From assembly GCA_036971475.1 (NCBI GenBank), contig JBAIZL010000058.1:1536001-1600000 (forward strand): a DNA stretch of 64,000 nt, given 5' to 3'. A program made the position numbers and the translations under genes. Origin of the DNA: Prosapia bicincta. Lineage: Eukaryota; Arthropoda; Insecta; Hemiptera; Cercopidae. Positions 45,601-60,600 of this stretch are shown in pieces (the first letter of the stretch is position 1; every line of letters begins with the position of its first letter). The notes beneath the pieces are model-generated. The model saw nothing but the letters and a program-made list of their open reading frames with translations, did not search any database and had not been told where the DNA came from.

Positions 45601-48600
45601 AAAATGAGTACTGGGACAATTTCGCATTGTGACAATTCACCCATTGCAGTAATCAAATACAGTGGCAATCCCGCACATCCACAATCGCGCACAGCCGATA
45701 TGAGTACTGGGACAATTTGCATTGTGACAATTCACCCATTTCCCTAATCAAATATAGTGTCAATCCAGCAACATCCACAATCGCGCACAGCCCAAAATGA
45801 GTACTGGGACAATTTCGCATTGTGACAATTCCCCCATTGCAGTAATCAAATACAGTGGCAATCCCGCACATCCACAATCGCGCACAGACCAAAATGAGTA
45901 CTGGGACAATTTCGCATTGTGACAATTCACCCATTTCCCTAATCAAATATAGTGTCAATCCAGCAACATCCACAATCGCGCACAGCCCATAATGAGTACT
46001 GGGACAATTTCGCATTGTGACAATTCACCCATTTCCCTAATCAAATATAGTGGCAATCCCGCACATCCACAATCGCGCACAGCCCAAAATGAGTACTGGG
46101 ACAATTTCGCATTGTGACAATTCACCCATTGCAGTAATCAAATACAGTGGCAATCCCGCACATCCACAATCGCGCACAGCCGATATGAGTACTGGGACAA
46201 TTTGGATTGTGACAATTCACCCATTTCCCTAATCAAATATAGTGTCAATCCAGCAACATCCACAATCGCGCACAGCCCAAAATGAGTACTGGGACAATTT
46301 CGCATTGTGACAATTCACCCATTGCAGTAATCAAATACAGTGGCGATCCCGCTCATCCACAATCGCGCACAGCCCAAAATGAGTACTGGGACAATTTCGC
46401 ATTGTGACAATTCACCCATTTCCCTAATCAAATATAGTGTCAATCCAGCAACATCCACAATCGCGCACAGCCCAAAATGAGTACTGGGACAATTTCGCAT
46501 TGTGACAATTCACCCATTGCAGTAATCAAATATATTGGTAATCCCGCACATCCACAATCGTGCACAGCCCAAAATGAGTACTGGGACAATTTCGCATTGT
46601 GACAATTCACCTACTGCCCTAATCAAATGTAGTGGCAATCCCGCACATCCACAATCGCGCACAGCCGATATGAGTACTGGGACAATTTCGCATTGTGACA
46701 ATTCACCCACTGCCCTAATCAAATATATTGGTAATCCCGCACATCCACAATCGTGCACAGCCCAAAATGAGTACTGGGACAATTTCGCATTGTGACAATT
46801 CACCCATTTCCCTAATCAAATATAGTGTCAATCCAGCAACATCCACAATCGCGCACAGCCCAAAATGAGTACTGGGACAATTTCGCATTGTGACAATTCA
46901 CCCATTGCAGTAATCAAATACAGTGGCAATCCCGCACATCCACAATCGCGCACAGCCGATATGAGTACTGGGACAATTTGCATTGTGACAATTCACCCAT
47001 TTCCCTAATCAAATATAGTGTCAATCCAGCAACATCCACAATCGCGCACAGCCCAAAATGAGTACTGGGACAATTTCGCATTGTGACAATTCACCCATTG
47101 CAGTAATCAAATACAGTGGCGATCCCGCTCATCCACAATCGCGCACAGCCCAAAATGAGTACTGGGACAATTTCGCATTGTGACAATTCACCCATTTCCC
47201 TAATCAAATATAGTGTCAATCCAGCAACATCCACAATCGCGCACAGCCCAAAATGAGTACTGGGACAATTTCGCATTGTGACAATTCACCCATTGCAGTA
47301 ATCAAATACAGTGGCAATCCCGCACATCCACAATCGCGCACAGCCGATATGAGTACTGGGACAATTTGCATTGTGACAATTCACCCATTTCCCTAATCAA
47401 ATATAGTGTCAATCCAGCAACATCCACAATCGCGCACAGCCCAAAATGAGTACTGGGACAATTTCGCATTGGGACAATTCACCCATTGCAGTAATCAAAT
47501 ACAGTGGCAATCCCGCACATCCACAATCGCGCACAGCCCAAAATGAGTACTGGGACAATTTCGCATTGTGACAATTCACCCATTTCCCTAATCAAATATA
47601 GTGTCAATCCAGCAACATCCACAATCGCGCACAGCGAAGAATGAGTACTGGGACAATTTCGCATTGTGACAATTCACCCACTGCCCTAATCAAATATAGT
47701 GTCAATCCAGCAACATCCACAATCGCGCACAGCCCAAAATGAGTACTGGGACAATTTCGCATTGTGACAATTCACCCATTGCAGTAATCAAATATATTGG
47801 TAATCCCGCACATCCACAATCGCGCACAGCCCAAAATGAGTACTGGGACAATTTCGCATTGTGACAATTCACCTACTGCCCTAATCAAATGTAGTGGCAA
47901 TCCCGCACATCCACAATCGCGCACAGCCGATATGAGTACTGGGACAATTTCGCATTGTGACAATTCACCCACTGCCCTAATCAAATATATTGGTAATCCC
48001 GCACATCCACAATCGTGCACAGCCCAAAATGAGTACTGGGACAATTTCGCATTGTGACAATTCACCCATTTCCCTAATCAAATATAGTGTCAATCCAGCA
48101 ACATCCACAATCGCGCACAGCCCAAAATGAGTACTGGGACAATTTCGCATTGTGACAATTCACCCACTGCCCTAATCAAATATAATGTCAATCCAGCAAC
48201 ATCCACAATCGCGCACAGCCCAAAATGAGTACTGGGACAATTTCGCATTGTGACAATTCACCCACTGCCCTAATCAAATATAGTGTCAATCCAGCAACAT
48301 CCACAATCGCGCACAGCCCAGAATGAGTACTGGGACAATTTCGCATTGTGACAATTCACCCACTGCCCTAATCAAATATAGTGTCAATCCAGCAACATCC
48401 ACAATCGCGCACAGCCCAAAATGAGTACTGGGACAATTTCGCATTGTGACAATTCACCCATTGCAGTAATCAAATATATTGGTAATCCCGCACATCCACA
48501 ATCGTGCACAGCCCAAAATGAGTACTGGGACAATTTCGCATTGTGACAATTCACCTACTGCCCTAATCAAATGTAGTGGCAATCCCGCACATCCACAATC

Positions 48601-51600
48601 GCGCACAGCCGATATGAGTACTGGGACAATTTCGCATTGTGACAATTCACCCACTGCCCTAATCAAATATATTGGTAATCCCGCACATCCACAATCGTGC
48701 ACAGCCCAAAATGAGTACTGGGACAATTTCGCATTGTGACAATTCACCCATTTCCCTAATCAAATATAGTGTCAATCCAGCAACATCCACAATCGCGCAC
48801 AGCCCAAAATGAGTACTGGGACAATTTCGCATTGTGACAATTCACCCATTGCAGTAATCAAATACAGTGGCAATCCCGCACATCCACAATCGCGCACAGC
48901 CGATATGAGTACTGGGACAATTTGCATTGTGACAATTCACCCATTTCCCTAATCAAATATAGTGTCAATCCAGCAACATCCACAATCGCGCACAGCCCAA
49001 AATGAGTACTGGGACAATTTCGCATTGTGACAATTCACCCATTGCAGTAATCAAATACAGTGGCAATCCCGCACATCCACAATCGCGCACAGCCCAAAAT
49101 GAGTACTGGGACAATTTCGCATTGTGACAATTCACCCATTTCCCTAATCAAATATAGTGTCAATCCAGCAACATCCACAATCGCGCACAGCCCAGAATGA
49201 GTACTGGGACAATTTCGCATTGTGACAATTCACCCACTGCCCTAATCAAATATAGTGTCAATCCAGCAACATCCACAATCGCGCACAGCCCAAAATGAGT
49301 ACTGGGACAATTTCGCATTGTGACAATTCACCCATTGCAGTAATCAAATATATTGGTAATCCCGCACATCCACAATCGTGCACAGCCCAAAATGAGTACT
49401 GGGACAATTTCGCATTGCGACAATTCACCCACTGCCCTAATCAAATATATTGGTAATCCCGCACATCCACAATCGTGCACAGCCCAAAATGAGTACTGGG
49501 ACAATTTCGCATTGTGACAATTCACCCATTTCCCTAATCAAATATAGTGTCAATCCAGTAACATCCACAATCGCGCACAGCCCAAAATGAGTACTGGGAC
49601 AATTTCGCATTGTGACAATTCACCCATTTCCCTAATCAAATATAGTGTCAATCCAGCAACATCCACAATCGCGCACAGCCCAAAATGAGTACTGGGACAA
49701 TTTCGCATTGTGACAATTCACCCACTGCCCTAATCAAATATAGTGTCAATCCAGCAACATCCACAATCGCGCACAGCCCAGAATGAGTACTGGGACAATT
49801 TCGCATTGTGACAATTCACCCACTGCCCTAATCAAATATAGTGTCAATCCAGCAACATCCACAATCGCGCACAGCCCAAAATGAGTACTGGGACAATTTC
49901 GCATTGTGACAATTCCCCCATTGCAGTAATCAAATACAGTGGCAATCCCGCACATCCACAATCGCGCACAGACCAAAATGAGTACTGGGACAATTTCGCA
50001 TTGTGACAATTCACCCATTTCCCTAATCAAATATAGTGTCAATCCAGCAACATCCACAATCGCGCACAGCCCAAAATGAGTACTGGGACAATATCGCATT
50101 GTGACAATTCACCCATTTCCTTAATCAAATATAGTGGCAATCCCGCACATCCACAATCGCGCACAGCCCAAAATGAGTACTGGGACAATTTCGCATTGTG
50201 ACAATTCACCCATTGCAGTAATCAAATACAGTGGCAATCCCGCACATCCACAATCGCGCACAGCCGATATGAGTACTGGGACAATTTGCATTGTGACAAT
50301 TCACCCATTTCCCTAATCAAATATAGTGTCAATCCAGCAACATCCACAATCGCGCACAGCCCAAAATGAGTACTGGGACAATTTCGCATTGTGACAATTC
50401 ACCCATTGCAGTAATCATATACAGTGGCGATCCCGCTCATCCACAATCGCGCACAGCCCAAAATGAGTACTGGGACAATTTCGCATTGTGACAATTCACC
50501 CATTTCCCTAATCAAATATAGTGTCAATCCAGCAACATCCACAATCGCGCACAGCCCAAAATGAGTACTGGGACAATTTCGCATTGTGACAATTCACCCA
50601 TTGCAGTAATCAAATATATTGGTAATCCCGCACATCCACAATCGTGCACAGCCCAAAATGAGTACTGGGACAATTTCGCATTGTGACAATTCACCTACTG
50701 CCCTAATCAAATGTAGTGGCAATCCCGCACATCCACAATCGCGCACAGCCGATATGAGTACTGGGACAATTTCGCATTGTGACAATTCACCCACTGCCCT
50801 AATCAAATATATTGGTAATCCCGCACATCCACAATCGTGCACAGCCCAAAATGAGTACTGGGACAATTTCGCATTGTGACAATTCACCCATTTCCCTAAT
50901 CAAATATAGTGTCAATCCAGCAACATCCACAATCGCGCACAGCCCAAAATGAGTACTGGGACAATTTCGCATTGTGACAATTCACCCATTGCAGTAATCA
51001 AATACAGTGGCAATCCCGCACATCCACAATCGCGCACAGCCGATATGAGTACTGGGACAATTTGCATTGTGACAATTCACCCATTTCCCTAATCAAATAT
51101 AGTGTCAATCCAGCAACATCCACAATCGCGCACAGCCCAAAATGAGTACTGGGACAATTTCGCATTGTGACAATTCACCCATTGCAGTAATCAAATACAG
51201 TGGCAATCCCGCACATCCACAATCGCGCACAGCCGATATGAGTACTGGGACAATTTGCATTGTGACAATTCACCCATTTCCCTAATCAAATATAGTGTCA
51301 ATCCAGCAACATCCACAATCGCGCACAGCCCAAAATGAGTACTGGGACAATTTCGCATTGTGACAATTCACCCATTGCAGTAATCAAATACAGTGGCAAT
51401 CCCGCACATCCACAATCTCGCACAGCCCAAAATGAGTACTGGGACAATTTCGCATTGTGACAATTCACCCATTTCCCTAATCAAATATAGTGTCAATCCA
51501 GCAACATCCACAATCGCGCACAGCGAAGAATGAGTACTGGGACAATTTCGCATTGTGACAATTCACCCACTGCCCTAATCAAATATAGTGTCAATCCAGC

Positions 51601-54600
51601 AACATCCACAATCGCGCACAGCCCAAAATGAGTACTGGGACAATATCGCATTGTGACAATTCACCCATTTCCCTAATCAAATATAGTGGCAATCCCGCAC
51701 ATCCACAATCGCGCACAGCCCAAAATGAGTACTGGGACAATTTCGCATTGTGACAATTCACCCATTGCAGTAATCAAATACAGTGGCAATCCCGCACATC
51801 CACAATCGCGCACAGCCGATATGAGTACTGGGACAATTTGCATTGTGACAATTCACCCATTTCCCTAATCAAATATAGTGTCAATCCAGCAACATCCACA
51901 ATCGCGCACAGCCCAAAATGAGTACTGGGACAATTTCGCATTGTGACAATTCACCCATTGCAGTAATCATATACAGTGGCGATCCCGCTCATCCACAATC
52001 GCGCACAGCCCAAAATGAGTACTGGGACAATTTCGCATTGTGACAATTCACCCATTTCCCTAATCAAATATAGTGTCAATCCAGCAACATCCACAATCGC
52101 GCACAGCCCAAAATGAGTACTGGGACAATTTCGCATTGTGACAATTCACCCATTGCAGTAATCAAATATATTGGTAATCCCGCACATCCACAATCGTGCA
52201 CAGCCCAAAATGAGTACTGGGACAATTTCGCATTGTGACAATTCACCTACTGCCCTAATCAAATGTAGTGGCAATCCCGCACATCCACAATCGCGCACAG
52301 CCGATATGAGTACTGGGACAATTTCGCATTGTGACAATTCACCCACTGCCCTAATCAAATATATTGGTAATCCCGCACATCCACAATCGTGCACAGCCCA
52401 AAATGAGTACTGGGACAATTTCGCATTGTGACAATTCACCCATTTCCCTAATCAAATATAGTGTCAATCCAGCAACATCCACAATCGCGCACAGCCCAAA
52501 ATGAGTACTGGGACAATTTCGCATTGTGACAATTCACCCATTGCAGTAATCAAATACAGTGGCAATCCCGCACATCCACAATCGCGCACAGCCGATATGA
52601 GTACTGGGACAATTTGCATTGTGACAATTCACCCATTTCCCTAATCAAATATAGTGTCAATCCAGCAACATCCACAATCGCGCACAGCCCAAAATGAGTA
52701 CTGGGACAATTTCGCATTGTGACAATTCACCCATTGCAGTAATCAAATACAGTGGCAATCCCGCACATCCACAATCGCGCACAGCCCAAAATGAGTACTG
52801 GGACAATTTCGCATTGTGACAATTCACCCATTTCCCTAATCAAATATAGTGTCAATCCAGCAACATCCACAATCGCGCACAGCGAAGAATGAGTACTGGG
52901 ACAATTTCGCATTGTGACAATTCACCCACTGCCCTAATCAAATATAGTGTCAATCCAGCAACATCCACAATCGCGCACAGCCCAAAATGAGTACTGGGAC
53001 AATTTCGCATTGTGACAATTCACCCATTGCAGTAATCAAATATATTGGTAATCCCGCACATCCACAATCGTGCACAGCCCAAAATGAGTACTGGGACAAT
53101 TTCGCATTGTGACAATTCACCTACTGCCCTAATCAAATGTAGTGGCAATCCCGCACATCCACAATCGCGCACAGCCGATATGAGTACTGGGACAATTTCG
53201 CATTGTGACAATTCACCCACTGCCCTAATCAAATATATTGGTAATCCCGCACATCCACAATCGTGCACAGCCCAAAATGAGTACTGGGACAATTTCGCAT
53301 TGTGACAATTCACCCATTTCCCTAATCAAATATAGTGTCAATCCAGCAACATCCACAATCGCGCACAGCCCAAAATGAGTACTGGGACAATTTCGCATTG
53401 TGACAATTCACCCACTGCCCTAATCAAATATAGTGTCAATCCAGCAACATCCACAATCGCGCACAGCCCAAAATGAGTACTGGGACAATTTCGCATTGTG
53501 ACAATTCACCCACTGCCCTAATCAAATATAGTGTCAATCCAGCAACATCCACAATCGCGCACAGCCCAGAATGAGTACTGGGACAATTTCGCATTGTGAC
53601 AATTCACCCACTGCCCTAATCAAATATAGTGTCAATCCAGCAACATCCACAATCGCGCACAGCCCAAAATGAGTACTGGGACAATTTCGCATTGTGACAA
53701 TTCACCCATTGCAGTAATCAAATATATTGGTAATCCCGCACATCCACAATCGTGCACAGCCCAAAATGAGTACTGGGACAATTTCGCATTGTGACAATTC
53801 ACCTACTGCCCTAATCAAATGTAGTGGCAATCCCGCACATCCACAATCGCGCACAGCCGATATGAGTACTGGGACAATTTCGCATTGTGACAATTCACCC
53901 ACTGCCCTAATCAAATATATTGGTAATCCCGCACATCCACAATCGTGCACAGCCCAAAATGAGTACTGGGACAATTTCGCATTGTGACAATTCACCCATT
54001 TCCCTAATCAAATATAGTGTCAATCCAGCAACATCCACAATCGCGCACAGCCCAAAATGAGTACTGGGACAATTTCGCATTGTGACAATTCACCCATTGC
54101 AGTAATCAAATACAGTGGCAATCCCGCACATCCACAATCGCGCACAGCCGATATGAGTACTGGGACAATTTGCATTGTGACAATTCACCCATTTCCCTAA
54201 TCAAATATAGTGTCAATCCAGCAACATCCACAATCGCGCACAGCCCAAAATGAGTACTGGGACAATTTCGCATTGTGACAATTCACCCATTGCAGTAATC
54301 AAATACAGTGGCAATCCCGCACATCCACAATCGCGCACTGCCCAAAATGAGTACTGGGACAATTTCGCATTGTGACAATTCACCCATTTCCCTAATCAAA
54401 TATAGTGTCAATCCAGCAACATCCACAATCGCGCACAGCCCAGAATGAGTACTGGGACAATTTCGCATTGTGACAATTCACCCACTGCCCTAATCAAATA
54501 TAGTGTCAATCCAGCAACATCCACAATCGCGCACAGCCCAAAATGAGTACTGGGACAATTTCGCATTGTGACAATTCACCCAATGCAGTAATCAAATATA

Positions 54601-57600
54601 TTGGTAATCCCGCACATCCACAATCGTGCACAGCCCAAAATGAGTACTGGGACAATTTCGCATTGTGACAATTCACCTACTGCCTTAATCAAATGTAGTG
54701 GCAATCCCGCACATCCACAATCGCGCACAGCCGATATGAGTACTGGGACAATTTCGCATTGTGACAATTCACCCACTGCCCTAATCAAATATATTGGTAA
54801 TCCCGCACATCCACAATCGTGCACAGCCCAAAATGAGTACTGGGACAATTTCGCATTGTGACAATTCACCCATTTCCCTAATCAAATATAGTGTCAATCC
54901 AGCAACATCCACAATCGCGCACAGCCCAAAATGAGTACTGGGACAATTTCGCATTGTGACAATTCACCCATTGCAGTAATCAAATACAGTGGCAATCCCG
55001 CACATCCACAATCGCGCACAGCCGATATGAGTACTGGGACAATTTGCATTGTGACAATTCACCCATTTCCCTAATCAAATATAGTGTCAATCCAGCAACA
55101 TCCACAATCGCGCACAGCCCAAAATGAGTACTGGGACAATTTCGCATTGTGACAATTCACCCATTGCAGTAATCAAATACAGTGGCAATCCCGCACATCC
55201 ACAATCGCGCACAGCCCAAAATGAGTACTGGGACAATTTCGCATTGTGACAATTCACCCATTTCCCTAATCAAATATAGTGTCAATCCAGCAACATCCAC
55301 AATCGCGCACAGCCCAGAATGAGTACTGGGACAATTTCGCATTGTGACAATTCACCCACTACCCTAATCAAATATAGTGTCAATCCAGCAACATCCACAA
55401 TCGCGCACAGCCCAAAATGAGTACTGGGACAATTTCGCATTGTGACAATTCACCCATTGCAGTAATCAAATATATTGGTAATCCCGCACATCCACAATCG
55501 TGCACAGCCCAAAATGAGTACTGGGACAATTTCGCATTGTGACAATTCACCTACTGCCCTAATCAAATGTAGTGGCAATCCCGCACATCCACAATCGCGC
55601 ACAGCCGATATGAGTACTGGGACAATTTCGCATTGTGACAATTCACCCACTGCCCTAATCAAATATATTGGTAATCCCGCACATCCACAATCGTGCACAG
55701 CCCAAAATGAGTACTGGGACAATTTCGCATTGTGACAATTCACCCATTTCCCTAATCAAATATAGTGTCAATCCAGCAACATCCACAATCGCGCACAGCC
55801 CAAAATGAGTACTGGGACAATTTCGCATTGTGACAATTCACCCATTGCAGTAATCAAATACAGTGGCAATCCCGCACATCCACAATCGCGCACAGCCCAA
55901 AATGAGTACTGGGACAATTTCGCATTGTGACAATTCACCCATTTCCCTAATCAAATATAGTGTCAATCCAGCAACATCCACAATCGCGCACAGCCCAAAA
56001 TGAGTACTGGGACAATTTCGCATTGTGACAATTCACCCATTGCAGTAATCAAATACAGTGGCAATCCAGCAACATCCACAATCGCGCACAGCCCAAAATG
56101 AGTACTGGGACAATTTCGCATTGTGACAATTCACCCATTTCCCTAATCAAATATAGTGTCAATCCAGCAACATCCACAATCGCTAACAGCCCAAAATTAG
56201 TACTGGGACAATTTCGCACTGTGACAATTCACCCATTGCAGTAATCAAATACAGTGGCAATCCCGCACATCCACAATCGCGCACAGCCCAAAATGAGTAC
56301 TGGGACAATTTGCATTGTGACAATTCACCCATTTCCCTAATCAAATATAGTGTCAATCCAGCAACATCCACAATCGCGCACAGCCCAAAATGAGTACTGG
56401 GACAATTTCGCATTGTGACAATTCACCCATTGCAGTAATCAAATACAGTGGCAATCCCGCACATCCACAATCGCGCACAGCCCAAAATGAGTACTGGGAC
56501 AATTTCGCATTGTGACAATTCACCCATTTCCCTAATCAAATATAGTGTCAATCCAGCAACATCCACAATCGCGCACAGCCCAGAATGAGTACTGGGACAA
56601 TTTCGCATTGTGACAATTCACCCACTGCCCTAATCAAATATAGTGTCAATCCAGCAACATCCACAATCGCGCACAGCCCAAAATGAGTACTGGGACAATT
56701 TCGCATTGTGACAATTCACCCATTGCAGTAATCAAATATATTGGTAATCCCGCACATCCACAATCGTGCACAGCCCAAAATGAGTACTGGGACAATTTCG
56801 CATTGTGACAATTCACCTACTGCCCTAATCAAATGTAGTGGCAATCCCGCACATCCACAATCGCGCACAGCCGATATGAGTACTGGGACAATTTCGCATT
56901 GTGACAATTCACCCACTGCCCTAATCAAATATATTGGTAATCCCGCACATCCACAATCGTGCACAGCCCAAAATGAGTACTGGGACAATTTCGCATTGTG
57001 ACAATTCACCCATTTCCCTAATCAAATATAGTGTCAATCCAGCAACATCCACAATCGCGCACAGCCCAAAATGAGTACTGGGACAATTTCGCATTGTGAC
57101 AATTCACCCATTGCAGTAATCAAATACAGTGGCAATCCCGCACATCCACAATCGCGCACAGCCGATATGAGTACTGGGACAATTTGCATTGTGACAATTC
57201 ACCCATTTCCCTAATCAAATATAGTGTCAATCCAGCAACATCCACAATCGCGCACAGCCCAAAATGAGTACTGGGACAATTTCGCATTGTGACAATTCAC
57301 CCATTGCAGTAATCAAATACAGTGGCAATCCCGCACATCCACAATCGCGCACAGCCCAAAATGAGTACTGGGACAATTTCGCATTGTGACAATTCACCCA
57401 TTTCCCTAATCAAATATAGTGTCAATCCAGCAACATCCACAATCGCGCACAGCCCAGAATGAGTACTGGGACAATTTCGCATTGTGACAATTCACCCACT
57501 ACCCTAATCAAATATAGTGTCATTCCAGCAACATCCACAATCGCGCACAGCCCAAAATGAGTACTGGGACAATATCGCATTGTGACAATTCACCCATTGC

Positions 57601-60600
57601 AGTAATCAAATATATTGGTAATCCCGCACATCCACAATCGTGCACAGCCCAAAATGAGTACTGGGACAATTTCGCATTGTGACAATTCACCTACTGCCCT
57701 AATCAAATATATTGGTAATCCCGCACATCCACAATCGTGCACAGCCCAAAATGAGTACTGGGACAAATTCGCATTGTGACAATTCACCCATTTCCCTAAT
57801 CAAATATAGTGTCAATCCAGCAACATCCACAATCGCGCACAGCCCAAAATGAGTACTGGGACAATTTCGCATTGTGACAATTCACCCATTGCAGTAATCA
57901 AATACAGTGGCAATCCAGCAACATCCACAATCGCGCACAGCCCAAAATGAGTACTGGGACAATTTCGCATTGTGACAATTCACCCATTTCCCTAATTAAA
58001 TATAGTGTCAATCCAGCAACATCCACAATCGCGCACAGCCCAAAATTAGTACTGGGACAATTTCGCACTGTGACAATTCACCCATTGCAGTAATCAAATA
58101 CAGTGGCAATCCCGCACATCCACAATCGCGCACAGCCCAAAATGAGTACTGGGACAATTTGCATTGTGACAATTCACCCATTTCCCTAATCAAATATAGT
58201 GTCAATCCAGCAACATCCACAATCGCGCACAGCCCAAAATGAGTACTGGGACAATTTCGCATTGTGACAATTCACCCATTGCAGTAATCAAATACAGTGG
58301 CAATCCCGCACATCCACAATCGCGCACAGCCGATATGAGTACTGGGACAATTTGCATTGTGACAATTCACCCATTTCCCTAATCAAATATAGTGTCAATC
58401 CAGCAACATCCACAATCGCGCACAGCCCAAAATGAGTACTGGGACAATTTCGCATTGTGACAATTCACCCATTTCCCTAATCAAATATAGTGTCAATCCA
58501 GCAACATCCACAATCGCGCACAGCCCAAAATGAGTACTGGGACAATTTCGCATAGTGACAATTCACCCATTGCAGTAATCAAATATATTGGTAATCCCGC
58601 ACATCCACAATCGTGCACAGCCCAAAATGAGTACTGGGACAATTTCGCATTGTGACAATTCACCCATTTCCCTAATCAAATATAGTATCAATCCAGCAAC
58701 ATCCACAATCGCGCACAGCCCAAAATGAGTACTGGGACAATTTCGCATTGTGACAATTCACCCATTGCCCTAATCAAATATAGTGTCAATCCAGCAACAT
58801 CCACAATCGCGCACAGCCCAAAATGAGTACTGGGACAATTTCGCATTGTGACAATTCACCCATTGCCCTAATCAAATATAGTGTCAATCCAGCAACATCC
58901 ACAATCGCGCACAGCCCAAAATGAGTACTGGGACAATTTCGCATTGTGACAATTCACCCATTGCAGTAATCAAATACAGTGGCAATCCCGCACATCCACA
59001 ATCGCGCACAGCCCAAAATGAGTACTGGGACAATTTCGCATTGTGACAATTCACCCATTTCCCTAATCAAATATAGTGTCAATCCAGCAACATCCACAAT
59101 CGCGCACAGCCCAAAATGAGTACTGGGACAATTTCGCATTGTGACAATTCACCCATTGCAGTAATCAAATACAGTGGCAATCCAGCAACATCCACAATCG
59201 CGCACAGCCCAAAATGAGTACTGGGACAATTTCGCATTGTGACAATTCACCCATTTCCCTAATTAAATATAGTGTCAATCCAGCAACATCCACAATCGCG
59301 CACAGCCCAAAATTAGTACTGGGACAATTTCGCACTGTGACAATTCACCCATTGCAGTAATCAAATACAGTGGCAATCCCGCACATCCACAATCGCGCAC
59401 AGCCCAAAATGAGTACTGGGACAATTTGCATTGTGACAATTCACCCATTTCCCTAATCAAATATAGTGTCAATCCAGCAACATCCACAATCGCGCACAGC
59501 CCAAAATGAGTACTGGGACAATTTCGCATTGTGACAATTCACCCATTGCAGTAATCAAATACAGTGGCAATCCCGCACATCCACAATCGCGCACAGCCGA
59601 TATGAGTACTGGGACAATTTGCATTGTGACAATTCACCCATTTCCCTAATCAAATATAGTGTCAATCCAGCAACATCCACAATCGCGCACAGCCCAAAAT
59701 GAGTACTGGGACAATTTCGCATTGTGACAATTCACCCATTTCCCTAATCAAATATAGTGTCAATCCAGCAACATCCACAATCGCGCACAGCCCAAAATGA
59801 GTACTGGGACAATTTCGCATAGTGACAATTCACCCATTGCAGTAATCAAATATATTGGTAATCCCGCACATCCACAATCGTGCACAGCCCAAAATGAGTA
59901 CTGGGACAATTTCGCATTGTGACAATTCACCCATTTCCCTAATCAAATATAGTATCAATCCAGCAACATCCACAATCGCGCACAGCCCAAAATGAGTACT
60001 GGGACAATTTCGCATTGTGACAATTCACCCATTGCCCTAATCAAATATAGTGTCAATCCAGCAACATCCACAATCGCGCACAGCCCAAAATGAGTACTGG
60101 GACAATTTCGCATTGTGACAATTCACCCATTGCCCTAATCAAATATAGTGTCAATCCAGCAACATCCACAATCGCGCACAGCCCAAAATGAGTACTGGGA
60201 CAATTTCGCATTGTGACAATTCACCCATTGCCCTAATCAAATATAGTGTCAATCCAGCAACATCCACAATCGCGCACAGCCCAAAATGAGTACTGGAACA
60301 ATTTCGCATTGTGACAATTCACCCATTGCCCTAATCAAATATAGTGGCCATCCCGCACATCCACAATCGCGCATATCCCAAAATGAGTACTGGGACAATT
60401 TCGCATTGTGACAATTCACCCATTTCCCTAATCAAATATAGTGTCAATCCAGCAACATCCACAATCGCGCACAGCCCAAAATGAGTACTGGGACAATTTC
60501 GCATTGTGACAATTCACCCATTGCAGTAATCAAATACAGTGGCAATCCCGCACATCCACAATCGCGCACAGCCGATATGAGTACTGGGACAATTTGCATT